A stretch of 64,000 nt of DNA from Prostheceraeus crozeri (Eukaryota; Platyhelminthes; Polycladida; Euryleptidae). The DNA is taken from assembly GCA_907163375.1 (NCBI GenBank), contig CAJQUW010011644.1, positions 62,001 through 126,000 on the forward strand. Direction: 5' to 3'. The notes beneath the pieces are model-generated. The model did no database searches. It saw only the letters and a list, made by a program, of their open reading frames with translations, and was not told the origin of the DNA. Of this stretch, positions 46,050 through 56,132 are shown piece after piece (the first letter of the stretch is position 1; every line of letters begins with the position of its first letter). A program made the position numbers and the translations under genes.

Positions 46050-48300
46050 CAGCGAGCTAAGAATGAATAATCAAAGTCTCCATGAAACTAGAGTGATGAA
46101 GTAACTCATACATGTTACTAGACATGAAAGCATGAAATGTTACTCGTGTAAATTGAAATGAACCACTGAAGCATCTTAGGTTGTCATAACCTTCTCACAC
46201 CTGAGTAACAGGAATTTACAAGACTGGGTCATGTACATGAATGCGATACAATTCACAAGTGATTGCACAGTGATTGGAGTGTTAGAATACATGATAGGGA
46301 TTGTGTTGAGACCACTGCAGTAACATTCTGGGAATAATTAAAGTGAAAAGTTGTGTTACATGAAATGAGTGATACAAGATTAGCTCACATTGAAATGAAT
46401 TGGTAGTGTAGCAAACAAGCTAGGATTCAGCATATGTTTGAAGACAAGCGCTGTTAAAGGGTTTTGAGATGATGTGAATTTTATCACATCATGTTCATGG
46501 ATGTAACAGAATGAATGTCTCTACTGGTTGAGTGTATAAGATAGAACACATATCATAGTTGTTGTATGTAAATTAGAGGTTCATATTCGATGAAGGCAAA
46601 GATTGAGATTGCAAAGTTTAATGAATAGGTAGTGTAATTAAGTGTTTGAATCAGTGACATAGTTAAAAGAAACAACAATAGCATATCGAGACATAATCAT
46701 ATAGCATCAGGACGTTTGGTTTATTCATGTAAAAGTTAAATAGAAGCAACTTGTTGATGCAGCATGACACCATGAGTGCGAAAGCAGGAATAACATGCTG
46801 TGACTGGAGTATCCGTTGAAATTGATTGTATGTCAACTGTACATGAAAAGTTATTTCCAAAAGCTTGACATGGACACATTAAGAGTTAAGTCACTGCAAG
46901 CCTTTCATATTGATGAGCATGTAGTCACACATGATAGAAAAAAAAATTACTTATGTCATAAATGTGGGAATCAGTGCATGTTTAGAGTCAGGTACATACT
47001 AGTTGTTTCATGATAGTATTTGATATCGATGATTTAATGTAATGTATCACATGTCAATAGATTTCAGGTGTAATAGAATAAATGTCGTTGCAGGTTTTGA
47101 GTGTATAGGATAGAAGACATAAAATGAATTGGTAGCATAACAAAAAAGCTGTGTGGGTTTCAATAACATATCATGGTCATACTGTGTCGTTTTCTTGTCG
47201 TTTCAATAGAGTGGATTGACTTAGTAATAAAGTTACAACCATTTTACTGTTTGTAAAGTTAGAAATAAAGTTGACGTTTGTAAAGTTAGAAATAAAGTTG
47301 ACGTTTGTAAAGTTAGAAATAAAGTTGATGATTGTAAAGTTTGAATTAATGTTAAAATCATTTCACTGTTTGTACAGTTTGTAAGATAGGTGAAATGTAA
47401 AATGAAGTCATAAGTATTTAACTATTTGCAAGATAGGTAAAGTTAGAAATAAAGTTATACCCATGTCACTGTTTGTGAGATAGGTGAAATATAAATGAAG
47501 TCAGATTCACTTCACTGTTTGCAACGTTAAAATAAAGTTGACGTTTGTAAAGTTAGAAATAAAGTTGACGTTTGTAAAGTTAGAATTATAGTTGATGATT
47601 GTAAAGTTTGAATTAATGTTAAAATCATTTCACTGTTTGTACAGTTTGTAAGATAGGTGAAATATAAAATGAAGTCATAAGTATTTCACTATTTGCAAGA
47701 TAGGTAAAGTTAGAAATAAAGTTATAACCATGTCGCTGTTTGTAAGATAGGTGAAATATAAATGAAGTCAGATTCACTTCACTGTTTGCAACATTAAAAA
47801 TAAAGTTGACGTTTGTAAAGTTAGAAATCATGCTAGAATCCTTTCAGTGTTTTAAGATAGGCGAAGTATAAAATAAAGTCAAGACCATGTAACTGTTTGT
47901 AAAGTTAGGAATAATATCAGAATCATTTCAATGTTTGCAAGATAGGTAAAGTATAAAATAGTGTCACAAGCATTTCACTGTTTGCAACGTTAGAAATAAA
48001 GTTGATGTTTGTTAAGTTTGAAATCATGTTAGAATCCTTTCAGTATTTGTAAAGTTAGAGATAATAGGTTTAATAAGTACGTTAGAGAGTTGACTGCAAT
48101 GAGATCTAAGGATTAGGTCACATTAGAATTCAAGTGATTGAATGTCATCTTAAGGAAGATAGAAATGTGTTTGTGGCTGCATGTGGTGCAAGAGTGTCCT
48201 CCCATTTCATTCCATTCATCATAAATCCTTCCCCTCTGCATTCCATATCCGAAGATATGTGGCGGGCTTGGGACCGCTTTAGCTGCATTAGAAGGAAGTT
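46050..48300. other. Gene-poor interior with short tandem repeats
   Basis: No convincing gene. About 47240-48060 is an array of the same units as 43320-43745 (GTTTGTAAAGTTAGAAATAA type), arranged in larger blocks that are themselves repeated. A palindrome AGTTCTTATAAGAACT ends the stretch (48298-48313). Confidence 0.6.
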
Positions 48301-48322
48301 CTTATAAGAACTCATGATGCAT

Positions 48323-48793
48323 TCACGAGGAAATGTGGTGAACCAGTGTGCTGTGTGTGTGCATGATGATTTTATGAACTAAAGAATGCCCATCACTCAC
48401 TCCATCACTGAAAGAAAACATGAACGAGTTGAGATGACAGCCATTCGTATGCATGTGTAAAACTCTTACTTCATCATCCGATATCACAATGAGATCCACA
48501 CTTTCCCCGTCCTCACTTTCCATGTTATCACTTTCGACCGTCTCGCTCTCGCTGGTTGGCATCTCGGCCTCGCTCCCCACCGTCTCGGCATCACTTGCCA
48601 CCGTCTCGGCCTCACTTGCCTCCATCTCAGCCTCTTCTTGCACTCGTCGATTCAAATCTTCCTGTAGGGTGAAGTAAGAATAGTACTTCACGAATTCCAC
48701 AGTGATATCCTCACCATAGATGTCACTGTGGAGTTCTTCACCGCGGTGTATGATACGAAAAGGTATCACGCACGCTGTTGGCTTCTCAGACAT
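48323..48793 (-). CDS. Acidic protein with SUMO-interacting motif, 16.3-kb element
   Basis: Minus-strand frame with MSEKPTACVIPFRIIHRGEEL at the start (48793). The central exon, 48661 to 48470, is bounded by a very good 3' splice site (TTACTTCACCCTACAG) and a 5' splice site (GAA/GTAAGA), is 192 bases long and in phase 0 at both ends. It codes a run of acidic repeats (SEAETVASDAETVGSEAEM) ending in VDLIVISDDE, a textbook SUMO-interacting motif: four hydrophobic residues followed by Ser and acids. The exons on either side are uncertain; the frame is also open across both splice sites. It reads in the same direction as the promoter in the right terminal repeat. Confidence 0.55.
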   Translation of the reverse strand: MSEKPTACVIPFRIIHRGEELHSDIYGEDITVEFVKYYSYFTLQEDLNRRVQEEAEMEASEAETVASDAETVGSEAEMPTSESETVESDNMESEDGESVDLIVISDDEVRVLHMHTNGCHLNSFMFSFSDGVSDGHSLVHKIIMHTHSTLVHHISS

Positions 48794-48977
48794 GATTATG
48801 ATAGTAAAATCCAAGAGACTGCTTTATATGAGAATGATACAGCCTTTCAAATGTCTGATTCGTGCAATCATATTGCTCTAAACTTATGGTTGGAGGAAGA
48901 AAGGGGAAGACATATTTTCATTGACTGCCATCCTCAACCACTCAACAAACTTAGATGCATTTATCGCATGAATCTCC

Positions 48978-51900
48978 CTTCCGGTACGATAGCAATGAGC
49001 TGTGTGGGAATCAGCCAGGTGCTACGACACGTTCTTGCATCCTGGGAGAGATGCGATAGCTCTCTGTTTCATGTGACAGACGGGCGCCAGAGAGAGAGCG
49101 CGTACATCTTTGTGTTCTACTCCATCTGCTGAGGGGCTAGCGCGACAGACGATCGCCCACCGGCTGCGCTGTCATTCATCTTTGTGTTCTACTCTATCTG
49201 CTGAGGGGCTAGCGAGACAGACAGGCGTCAGAGAGCACTTATGATTCTTTGTGGGCACAGGAGGGTTTTTTCACTGATAGGTTTTATGATAAACATTTTG
49301 AATGGCAGCATGTTGACTATTGCAAGCCATGTTAAATTTCATGTTTACATCGTCTGCATTCGCACAGAAAATACTGTTTCCTACAAATGAGTTTTCTACA
49401 CAGACGTATTCATTGTGTGAGTTCAAGGGTCGAGTCGTTGAACTAAGACTTATGTGTTTTTATAGGTCTTTATATCAGCTTTCAACACGACTGCAATCTA
49501 TGAAAGTTTTACCAACATAAAGTTGTTGACATAAAGTTTCTTACACCGCAGTTCATGTTTACGACTTTCATTTGAATGTCAGATTTGTATGTTCATCTGT
49601 CTATGATGAGTGTAAACGTTGTCACAGTTCTCCTTTATTTCCCGTAAACTAGTTGTGACACTTTTGTGTTTCACTTCATCTAGCAGGTTGATTTTTATGT
49701 CACACATAATGTTTCCAATCTCATATGCATTCGACTAACAACGTTACAGGTTGTTATGTCTATACTTGTATGCTGTCGATGCAGAGTGCAAACACATGCA
49801 TTCAATTTGATAAAAGCAAACAACACATTTAGTAAAGCTGGTACACTAACGAGTGTGACTGCAGAAACATTTCACAAAACTTTTTTCAACGTTCGCTAAG
49901 TTTCACAACAACCTGTCAAAGACTTCTTACAAACTTATTTCAACATTTGCATTTAAGCGAACATGTGCTTCACATATTCTACACGAATGGTTAACGCATG
50001 TAATATAAAACCCTAAATCCAACCGTAGAGGAGCCTAGCCTTGGATGATGGACTTTACAACCCAGGCGATTCAATGTCATGGAATCACACTCAACGTGTG
50101 TGACAACATCTGGTTTTATAAAACATTCAACACTTATTCCTATCCATCTCACTTTTATATCCAACATGTTAAACTTAGACTTGGTTTCAACCACTCAAGT
50201 CGTCAAAAACTTGCATGCGTTATCTAATATTCAATTCATTCTGTACACAGATTCGCTTTACTTCACATCCAAAGTTAATGACTACCTAACAGATGTATTC
50301 ACTCTGAATTTACACTGCACCATTTGTGAAAAGACTGTCACATAAAACATTTTACACACTGCAGTCCGGATCTCAACTAAGGATAAAAACTTTCTAGTGC
50401 TGTGGCGAACACTGTTTTCATATAACATTCTAAACTCTCATTGCAGTAGAAAACTGCTTTTAGTAAACCTGATGAAGCGAATCTAACAGTCATGAAGTTT
50501 GAATTTTCTAATAGGGAACATTTGACAACTGTCTTCAATAAAACTTTCTAACACTGTGAAAGTAAGTTACAAGATAATCTACACTGTGCAGTAAAACCTT
50601 TTCGATAAAACTTTCTAGTGCTGTAAAAGTAAGTTACAAGACAATCTACACTGTGCAGTAAAACCTTTTCGATAAAACTTTCTAGTGCTGTGAAAGTAAG
50701 TTACAAGACAATCTACACTGTGCAGTAAAACCTTTTCGATAAAACTTTCTAGTGCTGTGATGAGTTCGGTCAGTCATACAACGTCAATGATCAAACATTA
50801 TTTTCACAAACGTGTGTCGCGGTAATATTATTTGACTACACTAACGCTTACATTTCATAATACTTGTGTTTCATAAAACGCCATGATGAAATTTTCTAAC
50901 TATACATCAACCTGTGTTGCAGTAAAACCTTTGTACAACATGGTACACTTTCTGATTAGACTTACGAATACAACTTCAATGATCAAACTTTCTAACTATA
51001 CATCAACCTGTGTAGCAGTAAAACCTTTATACAACATGATAAAAGTTTCTGACTACACTAACTTTGCTTTTACAAACCATGATACACTTTCTGATGACAC
51101 TCACGAATAAACGTCATGATCAAACTTCATTTTCACAAACGTGCGTCGTAGTAAAATTATTTGACTACACTAGCGCTAACATTTATGGCATTTGTGTTTC
51201 ATAAAACGCCATGATCATACTTTCTAACTATACATCAACCTGTGCTGCAGTAAAACCTTTATACATGATAAAGTTTCTGACTACACTAACTTTGCTTTTA
51301 CAAACCATGATACACTTTCTGATGACACTCACGAATAAAGTTCGATGATCAAACTTTACTTTCTCAAACGGGTGTCGCGGTAAAGAACTAGTTCACTACA
51401 CTAACTTTGCTTTTACAAACCATGATACAGTTTCTGACTAGACTTACGAATAAAATGTTGATGATCAAACTTTCTAACTATACATCAACCTGTGTTGCAA
51501 TAAAACTTTTGTACAATATGATAAAGTTTCTGACGACACTGACAAGAGCTTGTTCATTAGCGAAGAGAGAAGTCTGTGATGTGTTGCGTGTGGCGCATGA
51601 ATCTCCTCCCTTCATTCCATTCATCAATTCGTCTCCGTGATAGAGACAAGCAGAACGCATGGTTCATTCTCCCATGGTTGGCCAACTGTCGGGAAACAAG
51701 TGCAATGGAGATTTTATGAGGTAACCTGTGGCAGATAGCTAAATGTCGCCCTGGCGGTCAGAGTACAACGTTGAGACGAAAGGCAACCACTTGCAAACAT
51801 GACGCAGAGAGGTTTCACAAGGATTACCATTGCCCACGTCCCGTGCAGTACTCATCGCTACGGACTTCACCGCTGTCTCGAAAGAACGCCCACCCACAGG

Positions 51901-53439
51901 AAGTATCACACCGAAAATCTCCGTGACTTGCACCGTCCATGACTTGATCGCCAGACATGAAAACCGGTGGAGTTGGTATGAGGTTGGCAGACTTTGATCA
52001 GCTTGATAGCAAGCCGTAGACAGATTGATTCACCAGCGTTTTGCAATGGAGATGTTTAGAGGCCACCCATGACAAGATAGCTAAGACTCAACCGATTGGC
52101 GTTCAAAGTGCTACGTTGAGAACTGTGTCAAATGCCCAACATGAGACATGAGTTGCCCCAGCGGTTTCGGTCTAAACTATGACACACTCCCTTGCCACAC
52201 TTATCACTACGGCATCGTCCGCCGTCCCGAAGGAACACCGTCAGTGGAATATTACAGCAAAACTCTCCGTGTCTTGCTCGCTTTCAGTGAAAAGCTGCTT
52301 ATACCATGAGAAGACTGGCTCAGACATCATTAAAAATCCTTTCATTGACTTCAGCAGGGTCGAAAACCCCAGAAAACCTTCAAAACTAGTGAATTTAAAA
52401 TTTTCAACTTTTTAGCACTACTTATGACATTTATAGGTAGTCTATCACTTAGGGCAGGTCAATAGCAACCGTACCTTTTTTGAATCAAGTCAAACGGACT
52501 TGTAGAAGCAAAGTTACAAGCCTTTAAAGTTTTGGAGTCTTCTATGGCCTGGAGACGAAGGCCATCTCCTGGCGAACCTCTAAGTCTGACGCTTTAGCTG
52601 ATATCAGCAATGAAATTTTCTAAGTCGGTTTCTTACAGAAACCCGGAATTTGGAATTTCTGAAGCTATCATCGGAGCTCAGAGAGACGACTTACCGTTGG
52701 CAATCTCTCGTCTGAATGACAAGTCTCTGTCGGTTCCCGCTTATATAGTGTGTGGCGATCAGCTGATGACGTAATACCCATCATCCAAAAACTTTAAAGC
52801 CCTCTATCTCCGGTTCTAGTGCTCCGATTGACTCCAAATTTTGAGTGTCACGTTTTCTCTCTCCCCTTTCATTTAAGTCATCCCTCGACCCTCTACGATG
52901 ACCAGAAGCCGAGTTAAAACACTCGGTCGTTTTTTCAAAAAGTTCCAAAATCTTGGAAAATGCGCAAAAACAGGCTCTCATTTAGAAACGGAGCCTGCCA
53001 CGCATCTGAAAAGAGTGAATCCTTGAGAACAAAGCGCGGTCTTGCCCCTAAAAGAAACCCGAGCTCTTCATTCACTTCCAATCCTCCGCTATTCATCATC
53101 AAAGTTGGATAAAAAAAAGCGACATTTCACATTTGGACTTGAAAAAATCCTAAGTGTCGAGACCACCGTAGTGAAACATTTTCGAAAAAATTTTTTGGAC
53201 GAATTTCAACCTGAAACCTTAATAGAAGTTTGTTTCACATGATTCTGAACAACTTTTGTCTTTTCAACCAATTTGGTCAGTTGAGTCGTTAGGGGGGGGG
53301 CGGTTTTCTCCTCACGGACCCATTCCTCCCAACACATCCTTGGCCATGTCCCTCACCTTCCTGCCAGAGGGGGGGCTGAGTCAGCCTGATGACTCAGCAT
53401 TTCACATTTTGCACTTGATTTTGCAATGTGCTTACTACT
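48978..53439 (-). repeat. Right terminal inverted repeat of the 16.3-kb element
   Basis: About 4.46 kb, mirror of the left repeat, ending CTTACTACT at 53439 and followed by AATATG. The inner edge (about 48978, near GATAGCAATGAGCTGTG) pairs with about 41780-41805. It has a local duplication near 49085-49215 that the left copy lacks. It carries its own TATA/5' splice unit reading leftward (52747-52689). Confidence 0.85.
52689..52760 (-). promoter_or_regulatory. Inward promoter with 5' splice site in right TIR
   Basis: Mirror of the left unit: TATATAA on the minus strand (52747-52741) and a 5' splice site AACG/GTAAGT (GT at 52694-52693), 53 bases apart. The donor sequence differs from the left copy (GTAAGT against GTAGGT) but both are good sites, as expected if the site is kept by selection. 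Confidence 0.6.
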
Positions 53440-54150
53440 AATATGACTTGAGCGACTATTTAAGTTATCTTGGAACCATGTGTCATAGTCATAAATATAG
53501 TTTGTCGATGATGAAGTAAAGTGTGCGAGAAACGTTTCATCTTCCTGAGGATTTAATCGCACATAACGAATTTGTGCTGCCAGACGACCACGTAGTTGAA
53601 AATTTTCTTGAAGGTTTGACACTAAGTTCTCTAATATAGACCGCATACTTAATAAAAAGGAAGTTATATTTACTGTGTGTGCTGATGGGGTAATGTCGTA
53701 TATACGAGCATGACCGTTGAGCGCGCTTTCACTGAGGCTTACAGTTCCATGATAATTTTGAATATTCATCTCACTATTTGTATTGTGTATATTCATATGC
53801 TGACGGAATTTGCTTACAGAATTATACGTTTTACCACAACGGGAGCAACATTGCATAAAGACCACACTATTATTTGAATCGCTGGTTGGTATATGTGTAG
53901 ACATTGGTTCAACAGTACTAGATTCGGGTATTTGACTATCATTAGCTGACATACTTCGAGGATTTGAATTTAAATTACAATTACTTGGTTGCTTATCACA
54001 AACTAGATTGTGTCGCTTTAGATTATCCTGCCGTTTCGTTTCATATGGACACTTCCTACACTGATAAGTTTTTCCTAACTTACAAAACTTTTCATGGCGT
54101 TGCAAATTGATGCCATTAAGAGTAACCGTTTTTCCACATTTAGAACAGAC
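53440..54150 (-). pseudogene. Polinton B DNA polymerase B, N-terminal zinc-finger part
   Basis: Three or four C2H2-type fingers: CSKCGKTV...H...C (about 54145-54085), CRKCPYETKRQDNLKRH (about 54060-54005) and CSRCGKTYNSVSKFRQHMNIH (about 53850-53790). A long helical linker follows up to the insertion point at 53439. Polymerase A starts with fingers of the same kind. The rest of the gene is on the far side of the 16.3-kb element. Fossil. Confidence 0.82.
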
Positions 54151-54189
54151 AACTGTGTTTATTAAACTGGTGAGGATTATAAATTTTGC

Positions 54190-54245
54190 AGACTATATAT
54201 ATTTTTTATCGTCCTATGACGTCACAACGATGACTAGCCAATGAC
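54190..54245 (-). promoter_or_regulatory. Polymerase B promoter: CCAAT, CRE, TATA
   Basis: Reading on the minus strand: ATTGG (54242-54238), a perfect CRE TGACGTCA (54224-54217) and TATATATA (54201-54194), just before the zinc-finger part. It matches the bZIP plus CCAAT plus TATA layout of the other Polinton B promoters. Confidence 0.65.
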
Positions 54246-54495
54246 ATTTGTTCCAATCTACGATGAAATAGGAAGACAGGACTTGTAACAATTTCTTTTT
54301 CCATTTAAAGTTAAAAAGTTAAGTAAAAGAAATCTACAATTTTTGACACTTCACCATGTCACTATGTGAGAGTTTTAGATGATGACACTGCTCGCAACAG
54401 TCAGACGTGTCCTCCATGCGAGTTAGTCTTATTCTTGCAATGTCACCGTCACGATAAACCACGTGCATAAGCGCCTCGCGATGAAATTAACAATT

Positions 54496-56002
54496 ATAGA
54501 TACAAATCAATAAATTCAATGTACAATGGACTGAACATGAATGGAACAATACAGCTTGTGAAACCATAAACTACTAGTAGCAGCCTAAAAGTGCAGTAAT
54601 ACCAGCAGGAAGAGAGTTTAGACACATTAACTTGTTAATGACCTAACGCTAATCACATTAGCACCCAAACACAACTGAACTTCAATTTTAAAAAAGACGA
54701 CAATTATAGAACGACCCATCGAATTTCACTTGTTTGTTGAGTTAAGGACTCAATTTTTTTAATGTAAAAAGCTTCTTTGATATTTAGGGCAAATCCATCA
54801 CTATCTGATGCCAGGATTTTGAAATTTTCAGGGTTGCATCTGCAACTACAATTCAGTCGGTGATCAAAGATTGCCGAGATTTTGGACTTACGCTCCTTAA
54901 CTCTAATGTTTAGGTGTCTGAGAGTTTTACCAATGTAGGTTAAGCGAGGGTCAACCTCACATGTGAAACAATATACAACACCTGATTTCAACATTAAAGG
55001 GGTTTTGTCCTTGTTCGAAAAGTAGCTTTTCAACTTTGTGCAAGTGAACACCCAGCTAACCTTGCTGTCAGGATCAATCCGATTAAAAATGTTCTGAAGT
55101 CTCTTCTTAAAGAACAGAGACTGCTGTCCAAAAAAAGGAATTTTAACAACATGGCTGTATGATTGATCAGACTTAACAGAAGGGTTAGAAAATTTTTTAT
55201 CTAGGAATTTTTTGGTGGTATCCAAGATAAATGAAGACGGGTAGCCATTGGCTTTGAAAATGTGACTCAGTTTATCAATTTCATTGTGGAAATTATGCCA
55301 GGAATTACAAACTACATAAGCTCGGTTGATCAAGGTTAGTAACAGGCCTCGTTTCCATTGTAAGGGGCAGCAGGCAGCGTAATTCAACACCAGATTCGTG
55401 TACGTGGGTTTACGGTAGACAGTGGTGTTCACAACATTGCTTTCGATGTCTAAGTTTATATCCAAAAATGGAATGGACTTCATGGGCAGTCCTTTAGCCC
55501 CAACCTTAAGTAACCTCTTCGTGGGTTCACTCGAGAGAAAACTCTCAGACACCTAAACATTAGAGTTAAGGAGCATAAGTCCAAAATCTCGGCAATCTTT
55601 GATCACCGACTGAATTGTAGTTGCAGATGCAACCCTGAAAATTTCAAAATCCTGGCATCAGATAGTGATGGATTTGCCCTAAATATCAAAGAAGCTTTTT
55701 ACATTAAAAAATTGAGTCCTAAACTCAACAAACAAGTGAAATTCGATGGGTCGTTCTATAATTGTCGTCTTTTTTAAAATTGAAGTTCAGTTGTGTTTGG
55801 GTGCTAATGTGATTAGCGTTAGGTCATTAACAAGTTAATGTGTCTAAACTCTCTTCCTGCTGGTATTTCTGCACTTTTAGGCTGCTACTAGTAGTTTATG
55901 GTTTCACTAGCTGTATTGTTCCATTCATGTTCAGTCCATTGTACAATGAATTTATTGATATGTATCTATATTACGTAAGACATTCACCTTTTAACCTAAT
56001 TA
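54496..56002 (-). mobile_element. Penelope-like element, copy 1, with inverted end copies
   Basis: The minus-strand frame 54704-55552 codes the end of a Penelope reverse transcriptase (IPFLDINLDIESNVV, YRKPTYTN) and a GIY-YIG nuclease (VVYCFTCEVDP, LTYIGKTLRHLNIRVKER). About 430 bases of the 3' end are repeated in inverted orientation at about 55545-55980, a known habit of Penelope insertions. It is flanked by GAAATTAACAATT (54483-54495) and GAAATTGACAATT (56003-56015), a 13-base duplication with one mismatch. It is 5'-truncated: the RT palm is missing. Confidence 0.85.
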
Positions 56003-56132
56003 GAAATTGACAATTGCCTCGGGCCACAGAGGAGGATAATAAAAAGTTCGACTGTATCAAATTTCGAACAGACACAATCAAACCCCTATTTTCCTCCCTG
56101 AGCCTGCTCTCCCGCTGCTCAGCCATCCGAAG

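Larger units (their letters stand above)
37158..53439. mobile_element. 16.3-kb Polinton-like TIR element without core genes
   Basis: A 16,282-base element inserted in the polymerase gene of Polinton B. Terminal inverted repeats of about 4.5-4.6 kb (37158 to about 41805 and about 48978 to 53439) start AGTAGTAAGCACATTG, and 6-bp duplications AATATG flank it. The repeats are about 97% alike in the stretches compared by eye. The 7.2-kb interior holds a 78-residue gene (42009-42245), a zinc/coiled-coil gene (44626-45788) and a minus-strand gene with an acidic SIM exon (48470-48661). No transposase, integrase, polymerase, capsid or ATPase is seen. A 6-bp duplication with an AG start is a Polinton trait, so I infer a non-autonomous Polinton derivative using another element's integrase. 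The genes look mostly open, so it is probably not very old. Confidence 0.82.
20100..54180. mobile_element. Polinton fossil B (core region), heavily nested
   Basis: Polinton/adintovirus-type element. Its genes in order are a UBA/RING gene, unknown gene, pVI/core-like gene, unknown gene, packaging ATPase, coiled-coil gene, integrase, minor capsid, basic core protein, major capsid and cysteine protease on plus, then a small gene and polymerase B on minus. That is a standard Polinton set. Insertions inside it: LINE 23185-27480, Penelope fragment about 27966-28484, and a 16.3-kb TIR element 37158-53439. Without those three the region is about 13 kb; with the gene at 56-60 kb included, it nears the usual 15-20 kb. 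It is old and broken, with well over ten breaks. Terminal repeats were not identified; the right end may lie beyond 60 kb. Confidence 0.88.
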
